A DNA stretch of 49,786 bases from an uncultured Lachnospiraceae bacterium (GTDB lineage Bacteria; Bacillota; Clostridia; Lachnospirales; Lachnospiraceae). A program made the translations under genes and the position numbers. The stretch is from assembly GCA_934352055.1 (NCBI GenBank), contig CAKRJY010000014.1, forward strand, positions 1-49,786, read 5' to 3'. Shown in pieces: positions 33,672-41,967 of this stretch (its first letter is position 1; the number at the start of each line of letters is the position of its first letter). The notes under the pieces were generated by a model. It did not search any database. It was not told the origin of the DNA and worked only from the letters and a program-made list of their open reading frames with translations.

Positions 33672-34304
33672 CTACAACCAGATACCGATCATATTTTGTA
33701 CCTTCTTTAACACTTTTCGTTCCTTGGCATATTCCATCAGCGCGGCAACATCTTTATCATCATCATTTATATAGGTAAGAACCGCCTTTTTAAAATCATC
33801 ACGTGACATCTTTTCCTGATACTTCAAACATTCACAAACCAGACGATCCTTCGTGTAAATCTGTATTGTTTCACCACCCATTTCCATTGTCGTTACCCCC
33901 ATGGTTAAAACCTTAGGTTCACTGTAATAAGGCTGTAAATTCGGATAATCCATTTTAAAACGCGACTTTGAGACATTTTTGCTAATGGCAATGTGCCATG
34001 CAAATGGTCGCTGCGACAAATATTTATAATAATACAATGCAGACTCCATTGTGAGCACACCATCCGGAAACATATGCGCTATCATCTGCTCCTCGGATCC
34101 TTCATAATACTTCGATGTATAATACCCGCTTTTCACTCGTTTGAGATAGCCTTCCTCCATAAATTGCAGAATTCTCCGGTAATCGATTCCCAATGCTACA
34201 ATATCCGATGTTTTGGCTAATCCCTGTTTTCTTTGTACTAATGCATCAATCCGTTCCAAATCATACGCTTTCTTTTCTTCCCGGCTTAGGTTTGTAAATT
34301 CCAT
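33672..34304 (-). CDS. AbiEi-like type IV antitoxin / winged-helix protein
   Basis: A 210-residue protein with an N-terminal winged helix (LAKTSDIVALGIDYRRILQFMEEGYLKRVKSGYYTSK, near residues 30-65) and the AbiEi-type central part (VLTMESALYYYKYLSQRPFAWHIAISKN ... IYTKDRLVCECLKY). AbiEi proteins repress their own operon and neutralise AbiEii. ATG 34304 is preferred to a GTG nine bases upstream because AAGGAG stands eight bases ahead. The intergenic region upstream holds repeats that could be its operator. Confidence 0.8.
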   Translation of the reverse strand: MEFTNLSREEKKAYDLERIDALVQRKQGLAKTSDIVALGIDYRRILQFMEEGYLKRVKSGYYTSKYYEGSEEQMIAHMFPDGVLTMESALYYYKYLSQRPFAWHIAISKNVSKSRFKMDYPNLQPYYSEPKVLTMGVTTMEMGGETIQIYTKDRLVCECLKYQEKMSRDDFKKAVLTYINDDDKDVAALMEYAKERKVLKKVQNMIGIWL

Positions 34305-34420
34305 TTTTCCCACTCCTTGACGTTACATTAGGTAATTTCCTACATACATATCCTTATTATAAGAACCTGCCTGGTTACTGTCAATTCTATCCACTTACTT
34401 TTACATTCATTGCTTTTTGT

Positions 34421-34540
34421 CTTTTTTCGTAATATTCTGTCTTGTATTCTTTTATTTTTTGTCGTATATTCTATTTAGACACTGATTTTTGTCGCATATC
34501 CATTATTTTGTCTTTGTGAACCAGACAAGCTTTGTGCGAC
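34421..34540. promoter_or_regulatory. Repeat-rich intergenic region, possible AbiEi operator
   Basis: Two near-identical 15-base repeats TTTTTGTCG(T/C)ATAT lie at 34456-34470 and 34486-34500, exactly 30 bases (about three helical turns) apart, with a weaker copy near 34424-34436. An inverted pair TTGTCT/AGACAA lies at 34508-34513 and 34523-34528, and TGCGAC at 34535-34540 is the complement of GTCGCA in the second repeat. The region separates the AbiEi-like gene from a divergent gene and probably holds both promoters. Confidence 0.5.
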
Positions 34541-34575
34541 AGCATTTTTATCACATAGAATAAGGAGAAGATACC

Positions 34576-35091
34576 ATGGCAGAAAATGAACGTACTTTAC
34601 GCAAAAACCCATCCCGCAAAGAATGTGAAGATATCATTCGTCGCATCCTTATGACAGAAATGTTGGAAAAAGGAAAAAACGAACACTTTAAAACCGCCGC
34701 TGATTTCATGAAATACTTTGAATCTCTCTACCCTGCCAGTGACAGTTTGACAAAACAGGTCCAGCGCGCCATCAAATCACTCGGTATGCCCAAGGATGCA
34801 AATGGCTATTTTATCATCAATAAAACAGCAGAACAACTAAATCAGGATCACGAACTCACTTTCATGCTCCAAAAGAGTCATGCACATATTACGTCTTTAG
34901 ATAACTGTGAGACGCTCTTTTTGGCAACCGATAGCAATTATAAATCTTATTTGCTGCAACTACTTCAGGAATCGAAAACCTGTCAGGGCAAATATCTTAC
35001 CATTTTGGACAGCACGAACGGCTTGCTTTTCTATACAAAAAATGCAACCCAATTACGCATCCTTCTAGAGAGCCTTATACATAAGCAGTAG
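34576..35091 (+). CDS. Hypothetical protein, remotely ArgR-like
   Basis: A 171-residue soluble protein whose plan resembles the arginine repressor: an N-terminal helix-turn-helix ending in SLTKQVQRAIKSLGMPKDANGYF (compare VSRDIKELGL in ArgR), a linker, then an alternating strand/helix domain (ETLFLATDSNYKSYLLQLLQES ... YLTILDSTNGLLFYTKNATQLRILLESL), as in the ArgR oligomer/arginine domain. The GTIAGDDT arginine loop is not kept (GKYLTILDSTN). AAGGAG lies eight bases before the ATG. It stands alone, divergent from the AbiEi-like gene. I call this a possible ArgR-fold regulator without certain arginine binding. Confidence 0.6.
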   Translation: MAENERTLRKNPSRKECEDIIRRILMTEMLEKGKNEHFKTAADFMKYFESLYPASDSLTKQVQRAIKSLGMPKDANGYFIINKTAEQLNQDHELTFMLQKSHAHITSLDNCETLFLATDSNYKSYLLQLLQESKTCQGKYLTILDSTNGLLFYTKNATQLRILLESLIHKQ

Positions 35092-35167
35092 AGTTGTCTG
35101 ACAATAGCGAGGCGCACTTGCCGTTGTTACGCAATATATGTCCCAATATCAAATGTCTATAAAAGCA

Positions 35168-35203
35168 AAAACGACAATATATAAATCATATATTGTCGTT
35201 TTT
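35168..35203. terminator. Bidirectional terminator
   Basis: A perfect stem (AACGACAATATAT and its complement) with a short loop is followed by TTTTTT on the plus strand and by TTTTTGC on the minus strand. It separates the ArgR-like gene from the convergent carboxypeptidase gene. Confidence 0.9.
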
Positions 35204-35238
35204 TATATCATAGATATATTTATTTGTCGAATGCAGAA

Positions 35239-36732
35239 CTATCTTGTCCGTTTTTTATGGTTATTACTACGATGAATCGTTTTTCCTGCCGTCGTCGTCT
35301 TTGTGCTCTGTTGTGGGCGACGCTGCGTTCTTACAGCAGGCGATCGTTTTGCTGCAGCTTTTCTTTTACGTCGTTTACCACGTCTGATTTTACGATATCT
35401 GCTCTTCTTTCTACGATCCTCATTCTTTCTATGATAATTCAAAAGAATCTGACCAGACATGGCATTGATAACAAGAAGTGCTAACAAAAGCAAACCTATG
35501 ATACATACCACCAGCAAAATCGTTTTGAAATCAATACGAAAATACTTTACCTTCGATCCGCCCTGGTCTGCAGGAATATTATGGAACGGATATGTTGCCT
35601 TCGTATTTTTTTCATAAATCACATTAGCACCGCCTACTTGTTTCCCTGCATACGTATAAGAAATCTTCGCAACTGCATCAGAATCTTTATCTGCAGGTGT
35701 CACCGTTGCCTTTGCCTCAGAAAAGGATGCTGTATTTGGCAAAACCACAACACCATCTTTATCTACACGAATCAAGTCGATCTTATCACTCAGTGAACCA
35801 AGTGCTGCCTGGTTACTCATATCTGTCAGATTAACATGATCTGCCACCGGATAAATGGAGAAATTCTGAAAACAGTACTCAAACAAACTCTCCGTGTCAT
35901 TATAATGCGCTGGATTGCTGCTATTTAAGATTACACATAACAATGTCATACCATTTTTCTCTGCGTAAGTAACAAGCGTATTTCCAGCTTCATCGGTATA
36001 TCCTGTTTTACCACCCAATGCGTATTCATATAAATGACTGCTGCCTCGATGGTTACTAATCATACCATGTGTATTGTTGCAGCTATATGCCTCTTTTTTA
36101 TTGTCCGCAGGAATCGTATATGCTCTTGTGCTGCTTATTTTACGAAATTCCGGATACTGATATGCTGCACGCGCAATCAAAGACATATCGCGGGCTGTCA
36201 CATAATGATCCGAATCCGGCAAACCATTTGGATTTGCAAAATGTGTTCCCGTACAACCCAATTCCTTTGCTTTCGCATTCATCATGTTTACGAACTCGTC
36301 CATACTGCCACCGCCAACATGTTCACCAATAGCCCATGCACATTCATTGGCAGATTCCAGCATCATACCATACAGACAGTTCTCCATCGTCATTTTTTCA
36401 CCGACTTCTCTGGCAATGTTAGAGGTATCTCCCTCATTTTTATAAACAGCCTCTTCCGAAAAGGTAACAACCTCATCCAGATCACAATTTTCCAGTGCCA
36501 GAAGTGCCGTCATTACTTTTGTAATACTCGCCGGATAATATGACGTATCCGCATCTTTTTCATAAAGGACGGTTCCTGTCTGCAGTTCTACAACGATAGC
36601 TGCACCAGACGAAACGCTGATATTATCCGGCCAATACTCTGCTGCCTGTACATTTACCGCACTCATCATCGATGATGCCACTGTAACAGCTCCCGCCAGA
36701 CATAACGTTATCCATTTTTTTATTCTATTCAT
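35239..36732 (-). CDS. D-alanyl-D-alanine carboxypeptidase, S11 family, with basic tail
   Basis: A 497-residue cell-wall enzyme that trims the last D-Ala of peptidoglycan stem peptides. A signal peptide ends near residue 31 (VQA-AEYW). The active-site motifs are S69-I-T-K72, SAN (in ESANECAW) and KTG (LGGKTGYT). Ahead of the C-terminus a hydrophobic segment (TILLVVCIIGLLLLALLVINAM) anchors it, followed by about 65 residues of which nearly half are Lys or Arg. The start at 36732 is chosen because it opens the signal peptide. The frame can be extended upstream by 33 codons without a ribosome site. A cytoplasmic, very basic tail is unusual for the family. Confidence 0.93.
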   Translation of the reverse strand: MNRIKKWITLCLAGAVTVASSMMSAVNVQAAEYWPDNISVSSGAAIVVELQTGTVLYEKDADTSYYPASITKVMTALLALENCDLDEVVTFSEEAVYKNEGDTSNIAREVGEKMTMENCLYGMMLESANECAWAIGEHVGGGSMDEFVNMMNAKAKELGCTGTHFANPNGLPDSDHYVTARDMSLIARAAYQYPEFRKISSTRAYTIPADNKKEAYSCNNTHGMISNHRGSSHLYEYALGGKTGYTDEAGNTLVTYAEKNGMTLLCVILNSSNPAHYNDTESLFEYCFQNFSIYPVADHVNLTDMSNQAALGSLSDKIDLIRVDKDGVVVLPNTASFSEAKATVTPADKDSDAVAKISYTYAGKQVGGANVIYEKNTKATYPFHNIPADQGGSKVKYFRIDFKTILLVVCIIGLLLLALLVINAMSGQILLNYHRKNEDRRKKSRYRKIRRGKRRKRKAAAKRSPAVRTQRRPQQSTKTTTAGKTIHRSNNHKKRTR

Positions 36733-36783
36733 TTTGATCTCTTTTCTATACTTTCTTATATATATGGCTTTTTGCACATACAT

Positions 36784-36812
36784 TATATAGTATAATCGCA
36801 TCGTTTTTTCAA
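36784..36812 (-). promoter_or_regulatory. Promoter of the carboxypeptidase gene
   Basis: TTGAAA, 17 bases and TATATA, overlapping a TATAAT two bases further on, lie about 50 bases ahead of the gene. Confidence 0.5.
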
Positions 36813-36896
36813 CGCAACAGATTTCTACCACGAATTGTTTATTTTATGATATAATCCCTGTAGCAAACAATATTATACTTGAGATGGAGATTCTAT

Positions 36897-37553
36897 ATGA
36901 GATTAAGAAATATTCCGGGCGCAGATGAAGCCATTGCACAAAGTCCATATTGTATACAGGATGCCGCTGCATATGCTGGCAAATGGCATACCCTGTTTCC
37001 ACAGGAAGCACCTTTACACATCGAAATCGGCATGGGAAAAGGTCAATTTATTATGGGTATGGCAAAAGCACATGGCGATATCAACTATATCGGTATTGAA
37101 AAATACACAAGTGTTCTTCTTCGCGCCGTTCAAAAAATGGAAGCCGAAGAGACACCGCTTGATACCCTTCGTTTCCTATGTTTTAATGCAGAAGACATCG
37201 CAGAGATTTTTGCTCCGGGCGAAGTTGACCGCATTTATTTAAACTTTAGTGATCCTTGGCCAAAAGACCGTCACGCAAAGCGACGTTTGACATCTTCTGC
37301 TTTTTTAGATCGATACGATCAGATTTTAGCAACAGGCGGTCACATTGAATTTAAGACCGACAATCGTGATTTATTTGATTTTTCTGTAGAAGAAATCAAT
37401 GCATCCAGCACATGGCAAATCCAGGCTCTGACCTATGATTTGCATAACGATGCATCTATGAATGCGGGTAATATTATGACAGAATACGAAGAAAAATTTT
37501 CTTCAAAAGGCAATCCGATTTGTAAATTGATTTGTAACCGTATCAGCGATTAA
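36897..37553 (+). CDS. trmB: tRNA (guanine(46)-N7)-methyltransferase
   Basis: A 218-residue SAM methyltransferase of the TrmB family. The EIGMGKGQF SAM loop, the YIGIEKYTS segment, the LNFSDPWPKDRHAKRRL motif with the catalytic Asp/Lys region and the TDNRDLFDFS segment are present. It makes m7G46 in tRNA variable loops. ATG 36897 has GGAG seven bases upstream; an in-frame ATG six codons earlier would overlap that site. Confidence 0.96.
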   Translation: MRLRNIPGADEAIAQSPYCIQDAAAYAGKWHTLFPQEAPLHIEIGMGKGQFIMGMAKAHGDINYIGIEKYTSVLLRAVQKMEAEETPLDTLRFLCFNAEDIAEIFAPGEVDRIYLNFSDPWPKDRHAKRRLTSSAFLDRYDQILATGGHIEFKTDNRDLFDFSVEEINASSTWQIQALTYDLHNDASMNAGNIMTEYEEKFSSKGNPICKLICNRISD

Positions 37554-37560
37554 ACAAAAC

Positions 37561-37592
37561 ACGCCCAAATAGGCATATACCTATCTGGGCGT
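37561..37592. terminator. Bidirectional terminator between trmB and the CobW-like gene
   Basis: A 13-bp stem with one mismatch (ACGCCC ... GGGCGT) and a six-base loop is followed by TATTTTTAT on the plus strand and TGTTTTGTTT on the minus strand, ending two convergent transcripts. Confidence 0.85.
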
Positions 37593-37596
37593 ATTT

Positions 37597-38532
37597 TTAT
37601 GCGTTCATATACGAATGAATTCTTTCTTCGTCCAAATGCTCTCCAATAACAATCACAACATCCTGCCCTGCAGCAATCGGGGAAAACGATATCGCATCCT
37701 TCGTCGCATTAATCTCCAGCCACGCGTTCTGATCATCCTGCAAAAATCCTTTTACGCGAAAAACATTGCCACACGCCGTATCTGCAAAAATTTGTGACAC
37801 CACGTTCTGTAATGTTTTCCGGTCAAACGACTGGTTCATATAATAGAGCGACTGAAAGCCTTCTTCATCTTCTAAAAACCGTTTTTCATAGCTTTTCATT
37901 TGATATCCACATGTAGATATTTTCTCGAAATCTTGATCCACAAATTGCAACACACTTTTGCGCAATACATCGTCCGAAAACTGTCGTTTACAATGAATTT
38001 TCTCTAATGCCAGATTTAAATGTGCAATTGTCTGATTCATCTGCTCGTCTGTCGCCTCATCCGCATGCGAAAGCAGGATACAACCTGCATTTGCAGCTTC
38101 TGAAGCCAGCAAATAATCCGCAACTTCCGGCATATTTTCTTCCAGCTGCGCATCCACGATTGTGATTACATTTCCAATTTCATACCATTGATCCAATGGT
38201 TCTTCACGCAATACATCAAAAAACTCGTCCACATCATAAATGCCAGACGGCTCCACAAGCACGCAATCATAACCACACATACCCATGGCAATCAGTTTTG
38301 TCCGAAAACGACGCCGGTGACAATCTGCATCGCACCCACCCGCAATCATTTCGAGTTCACATTGCTCTCCTTCTAATTCCCGCAAAAGCATCATATCTAC
38401 ATTAATTGCACCGTAATCATTTTCCAAAATACCTATATGATTCCCCTGCGCCATCAGATATTTTGCATATTCCTTGATAAAGGTCGTCTTACCAGATCCA
38501 AGAAAACCGGTAATAAGATCAATTTTTACCAT
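37597..38532 (-). CDS. CobW/G3E family GTP-binding metallochaperone-like protein
   Basis: A 311-residue GTPase with the Walker A GFLGSGKTT at residues 9-17, the VLVEPSGI segment and a metal-site region reading GGCDADCHRRR instead of the usual CxCC. The base-recognition motif reads SHAD rather than NKxD. The C-terminal CobW_C-type domain (NVFRVKGFLQDDQNAWLEIN) is present. G3E proteins deliver Zn, Co or Ni to enzymes. The altered cysteine motif makes the metal uncertain. It follows the MATE gene by 18 bases. Confidence 0.85.
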   Translation of the reverse strand: MVKIDLITGFLGSGKTTFIKEYAKYLMAQGNHIGILENDYGAINVDMMLLRELEGEQCELEMIAGGCDADCHRRRFRTKLIAMGMCGYDCVLVEPSGIYDVDEFFDVLREEPLDQWYEIGNVITIVDAQLEENMPEVADYLLASEAANAGCILLSHADEATDEQMNQTIAHLNLALEKIHCKRQFSDDVLRKSVLQFVDQDFEKISTCGYQMKSYEKRFLEDEEGFQSLYYMNQSFDRKTLQNVVSQIFADTACGNVFRVKGFLQDDQNAWLEINATKDAISFSPIAAGQDVVIVIGEHLDEERIHSYMNA

Positions 38533-38550
38533 ATTACTTCCTCCAACGCA

Positions 38551-39882
38551 TTAAAATACTTCTTTTTTATGTTTGCCCCGGTAATACTTAAACAATACAT
38601 AAAATACCATAAGTACGGCGCCCAAAACAAAGGATGTCGGATACGTCAGATACACGCCCATAACACCTTCAATCCGTGGTGTCATCGTCCATATCCAGAC
38701 CATACGGAATAAACATAGAGAAATCAAAATAATTGCCATCGGTCCCATCGTATCTCCCGTTCCACGCAATGCTCCCGCAAGCGAGTGTATCACACCTAAA
38801 ATACTGTAAAACGGTGCTAATGCCCAAATACACATCACACCGGACGTAATAACTTCCGGCTCTCTCGAGAATGCAGAGATAATCTGTGTATCAAAACCAA
38901 GCATGATTGCTGTCATCAGTAACGTATAGCACAGATTGATCACAAAAATCATAACAGCTCCACGAAACGCACGCTTGCGTTTTCCTGCACCAATATTTTG
39001 TCCCACAAACGTTGTCGCTGCCATGGAAAAACTCAAAATCGGCAAGATATTAAACCCATCCACCTTCATATACGCTGAAAATCCTGCAACAACATTCGTT
39101 CCATACGAATTAACACCTGCCTGTATTAAAAGGTTAGAAAAACTGATGACTGCATTCTGAATGGCCGCTGGCAATCCAATACGGATCACACGCATTGCCC
39201 AATACCGATCCAATGTGATTTCCCGGAATACCACGCGATACGGTGCATCAATCTTTGCCAGATAGCGAAATGCCAGAATGCAACTGATTGCCTGGCTAAA
39301 CACCGTAGCAATGGCAGCACCTTCCACACCCATATGAAAACCACAGATTAATACAAAATCCAAAATAATATTAATCAGTGATGAAATCACCAGATATTCC
39401 AAGGACTTTGCAGAATTTCCTACCGCATTTAAAATAGCAGCGAGCATATTATAAAAGGTCATGAAAATCATGCCCATAAAATATATACGCAAATACAAAA
39501 CAGCCTCCGGCATCATATCTTCCGGTGTTCCCATTGCACGCAATAATTGTGGACAAAAAGCAATGCCCACAACCGTCGAAATGACACCAAGTACGACAGC
39601 AATGCCAAGCATATTATGAATCACGTGATGTAATTCTTCATGGCTCTTCGCTCCATAAAACTGAGAAATTAAAATCCCGCCTCCGGCAGATGCTCCCAGA
39701 CAAAACGCAATCAAAAAGAAGATTAACTGACCACTTGCTCCTACAGCAGCAAGCGCTGTCGCGCCTACATAATTCCCCACAACAAACGAATCCACGGTAC
39801 TATACAACTGCTGCATAAAATTACCAAGAATCAATGGTATGGCATAAATAATAATTGATTTAAATATCTTTCCTTCTGTCAT
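38551..39882 (-). CDS. MATE family efflux transporter
   Basis: A 443-residue protein with about 12 membrane segments and the MATE features GNFMQQLYSTVDSFVVGNYVGATALAAVG at the N-terminus and VGQNIGAGKRKRAFRGA after the sixth helix. It would expel cationic or other small molecules with Na+ or H+ exchange. Substrate is unknown. It starts six bases after the Gfo/Idh gene and precedes the CobW-like gene. Confidence 0.93.
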   Translation of the reverse strand: MTEGKIFKSIIIYAIPLILGNFMQQLYSTVDSFVVGNYVGATALAAVGASGQLIFFLIAFCLGASAGGGILISQFYGAKSHEELHHVIHNMLGIAVVLGVISTVVGIAFCPQLLRAMGTPEDMMPEAVLYLRIYFMGMIFMTFYNMLAAILNAVGNSAKSLEYLVISSLINIILDFVLICGFHMGVEGAAIATVFSQAISCILAFRYLAKIDAPYRVVFREITLDRYWAMRVIRIGLPAAIQNAVISFSNLLIQAGVNSYGTNVVAGFSAYMKVDGFNILPILSFSMAATTFVGQNIGAGKRKRAFRGAVMIFVINLCYTLLMTAIMLGFDTQIISAFSREPEVITSGVMCIWALAPFYSILGVIHSLAGALRGTGDTMGPMAIILISLCLFRMVWIWTMTPRIEGVMGVYLTYPTSFVLGAVLMVFYVLFKYYRGKHKKEVF

Positions 39883-39888
39883 AATTTC

Positions 39889-40866
39889 CTACTCTAAATC
39901 TGTATATTCCAGTCCAATCTGCTTACGGATCTGGTCTAAAATGTGCATTACATCGGATGTCGCCTTGAGCGGCACCATTTTGCTTTCCAGTCTTCCCGCC
40001 CGGATATCCTCTGCCACAGCATCAAATTCATCCAAATAAGAATTGATACGCGGACCCGGTCCCTGAAAAACTTCCTTGTGTAAGAGATTCTTCTTGTAAG
40101 TCACCTTATTCATGGCATGGTAAAGGTATGCCTGGATCTTACCCTTTTCGCCCGCGATAGTCATCTTTTCAAATCCCTTCATATCCACGATGGAAGCAGA
40201 GATCTTGGCTGTCAGACCATTTTCAAAGGTCAGCAGAACGTCCTCTCCATAATCAATACCATTCTCAATTGTCCCGCTGCTCTCAATCTTTACCGGATAC
40301 CCCCACAAACGATAGGCATAGGTGATCGGATAAATCGTGATATCTAAAAGTGCTCCGCCAGCTCTCTTTGGATCAGACACACGAGGTGCATATTTGACGG
40401 ACTTCATATGATAGGTAAAGTCGGCATCCGTCACCTTTCCCAGCTTATCCTCCGTCAGCCATAATTTGACCTGATTAGCTGCCGGAGAAAACCAGGTCCA
40501 CATGGCTTCTGCCAGATAGACGTTCTTTTCCCTTGCAAGCTCAATCAGGGCATCGGTCTCCTCCGCTGTGACCGTAAATGCCTTTTCACACAACACTGGC
40601 TTTCCCAGTTCCAGAGCCTCTTTGACATAACGGAAATGTGCATTATGGGGTGTCACGACATAGACACCCTCCACACCATCTGCTAAGATAGCTTCCTCGG
40701 CACTCTCATACGCTTTGCAATGAAACTCTTCTGCAAACGCCCTGGCATTATCCATATTTCTGGTATAACAGGACGCAATCTCATGTCTGCCACTGGCAAG
40801 CAACTGCCCTGCCACCTGATGCCCCAATTTCCCCGTTCCGATAAAACACCATCTAAACTTTTCCAC
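39889..40866 (-). CDS. Gfo/Idh/MocA family oxidoreductase
   Basis: A 325-residue NAD(P)-dependent sugar or polyol dehydrogenase. The Rossmann motif GTGKLGHQVAG lies at residues 9-19, the substrate motif VLCEKAF (EKP-like) near residue 93, and the C-terminal alpha/beta domain follows. I chose GTG 40866, six bases after GGAGG. The frame runs 27 codons further upstream, but through the leader hairpin, which makes it an unlikely start. Substrate is unknown. Confidence 0.92.
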   Translation of the reverse strand: MEKFRWCFIGTGKLGHQVAGQLLASGRHEIASCYTRNMDNARAFAEEFHCKAYESAEEAILADGVEGVYVVTPHNAHFRYVKEALELGKPVLCEKAFTVTAEETDALIELAREKNVYLAEAMWTWFSPAANQVKLWLTEDKLGKVTDADFTYHMKSVKYAPRVSDPKRAGGALLDITIYPITYAYRLWGYPVKIESSGTIENGIDYGEDVLLTFENGLTAKISASIVDMKGFEKMTIAGEKGKIQAYLYHAMNKVTYKKNLLHKEVFQGPGPRINSYLDEFDAVAEDIRAGRLESKMVPLKATSDVMHILDQIRKQIGLEYTDLE

Positions 40867-40897
40867 GGAAAACCTCCTATTTTCTAAAATAATAAAG

Positions 40898-40922
40898 AAA
40901 AAAGTGCTGTTTCTATCAGCAC
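40898..40922 (-). terminator. Terminator in the leader of the Gfo/Idh gene, possible attenuator
   Basis: GTGCTG/CAGCAC pairs perfectly across a seven-base loop and is followed by six T residues on the minus strand. It lies between the promoter and the Gfo/Idh start, about 65 bases into the transcript, so it would stop transcription unless relieved. I do not recognise a riboswitch in the leader. Confidence 0.65.
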
Positions 40923-40987
40923 CCCACCAAATATAAAATCCTCTCAATAAAATACGACTAATCCTGCCTGTTCATTCGACAAATCCT

Positions 40988-40993
40988 ATTATA
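40988..40993 (-). promoter_or_regulatory. Extended -10 promoter of the Gfo/Idh group
   Basis: TATAAT preceded by TGC makes an extended -10 element; the -35 is not clear. The rest of 40867-41225 holds the leader terminator, the araD terminator and AT-rich DNA without a gene. Confidence 0.6.
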
Positions 40994-41065
40994 GCACTCC
41001 AAGAAGGCAAAAAAAAGCATTACATCATATAAGATTTTTGAACTTACCCGGTCTTTTTTGCATAA

Positions 41066-41097
41066 AATAAGAGAAAGCCCAAAGACTCTCTCTTATT
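41066..41097 (-). terminator. Terminator after araD
   Basis: A 9-bp stem (AATAAGAGA/TCTCTTATT) with a 14-base loop is followed on the minus strand by TTATG. It lies about 130 bases after the araD stop. Confidence 0.65.
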
Positions 41098-41225
41098 ATG
41101 AAATGCTGTTTTTATATACCCTATCTTTATCGTTATTTTCACTGCATGAAGATTAGCAAATGCTTTCGCAAATCTCTACACAGCCTGAATCACGATTTGA
41201 AAAAACTCTTTTGATTTAGCAGAAT

Positions 41226-41921
41226 CTATTTCTGACCATAGTAAGCATTGGCGCCATGTTTACGATAGTAATGCTTGTTTTGTAATTCTATTGGCGCTGG
41301 TGCAACCTTCGGATTAATCATTTCGCAATTTGCTGCCATTCTTGCTACTTCTTCCAGAACAACGGCATTATGCACGGCTTCATGTGCATCCTTACCCCAG
41401 GTAAATGGCCCATGATTCTTACAGAGGACTGCAGGCGTTGCGATATAGTCGATACCTCTTGCCTCATATTCATCCGCAATTAAAATACCTGTATTCAATT
41501 CGTATGCTTCATCAATTTCCTGCTTTGTCAAATTACGAACGCACGGTACATCCTGGTAAATATAGTCTGCATGCGTTGTTCCATAACATGGAATACTTCT
41601 TCCCGCCTGCGCCCAAGAAGTCGCCCAGGTCGAATGGGTATGCACGATTCCTCCAATTTCAGGGAATCGATTGTAAAGAACCATATGTGTTGCTGTATCT
41701 GAAGATGGATTGTATTTTCCCTCTACTTTGTTTCCCTGCAAATCTACAACCACCATATCTTCTGGTGTCAGCTTGTCATATTCCACACCACTCGGCTTAA
41801 TTACAAATAACCCGGCTTCTCTATCAATTCCACTGACATTTCCCCAGGTAAATGTTACCAACTCATATTTTGGCAAAAGCATATTTGCCTCATATACTTC
41901 CTGTTTTAATTGCTCTAACAT
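41226..41921 (-). CDS. araD: L-ribulose-5-phosphate 4-epimerase
   Basis: A 231-residue class II aldolase-fold enzyme that turns L-ribulose 5-phosphate into D-xylulose 5-phosphate. The zinc histidines are visible in HTHSTWATSWAQ near residues 95-97 and in KNHGPFTWG near residue 171. The length equals that of E. coli AraD. It follows the FGGY kinase by 46 bases in what is probably a two-gene operon. No arabinose isomerase gene is in the window. Confidence 0.95.
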   Translation of the reverse strand: MLEQLKQEVYEANMLLPKYELVTFTWGNVSGIDREAGLFVIKPSGVEYDKLTPEDMVVVDLQGNKVEGKYNPSSDTATHMVLYNRFPEIGGIVHTHSTWATSWAQAGRSIPCYGTTHADYIYQDVPCVRNLTKQEIDEAYELNTGILIADEYEARGIDYIATPAVLCKNHGPFTWGKDAHEAVHNAVVLEEVARMAANCEMINPKVAPAPIELQNKHYYRKHGANAYYGQK

Positions 41922-41967
41922 AAAAATTCACCTCATACTATACTTATCACATATCTCTATCTTTGTC

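Noticed and set aside
32799..35091. Mobile island carrying the AbiE-like pair
   Set aside because: No integrase, transposase, direct repeats or tRNA junction is seen, and composition looks like the neighbours.
40866..40947. Tandem Trp codons just before the terminator in the Gfo/Idh leader, as in trp attenuation
   Set aside because: The frame with the two Trp codons runs through the terminator without a stop, has no good start or ribosome site, and the downstream genes are not linked to tryptophan.
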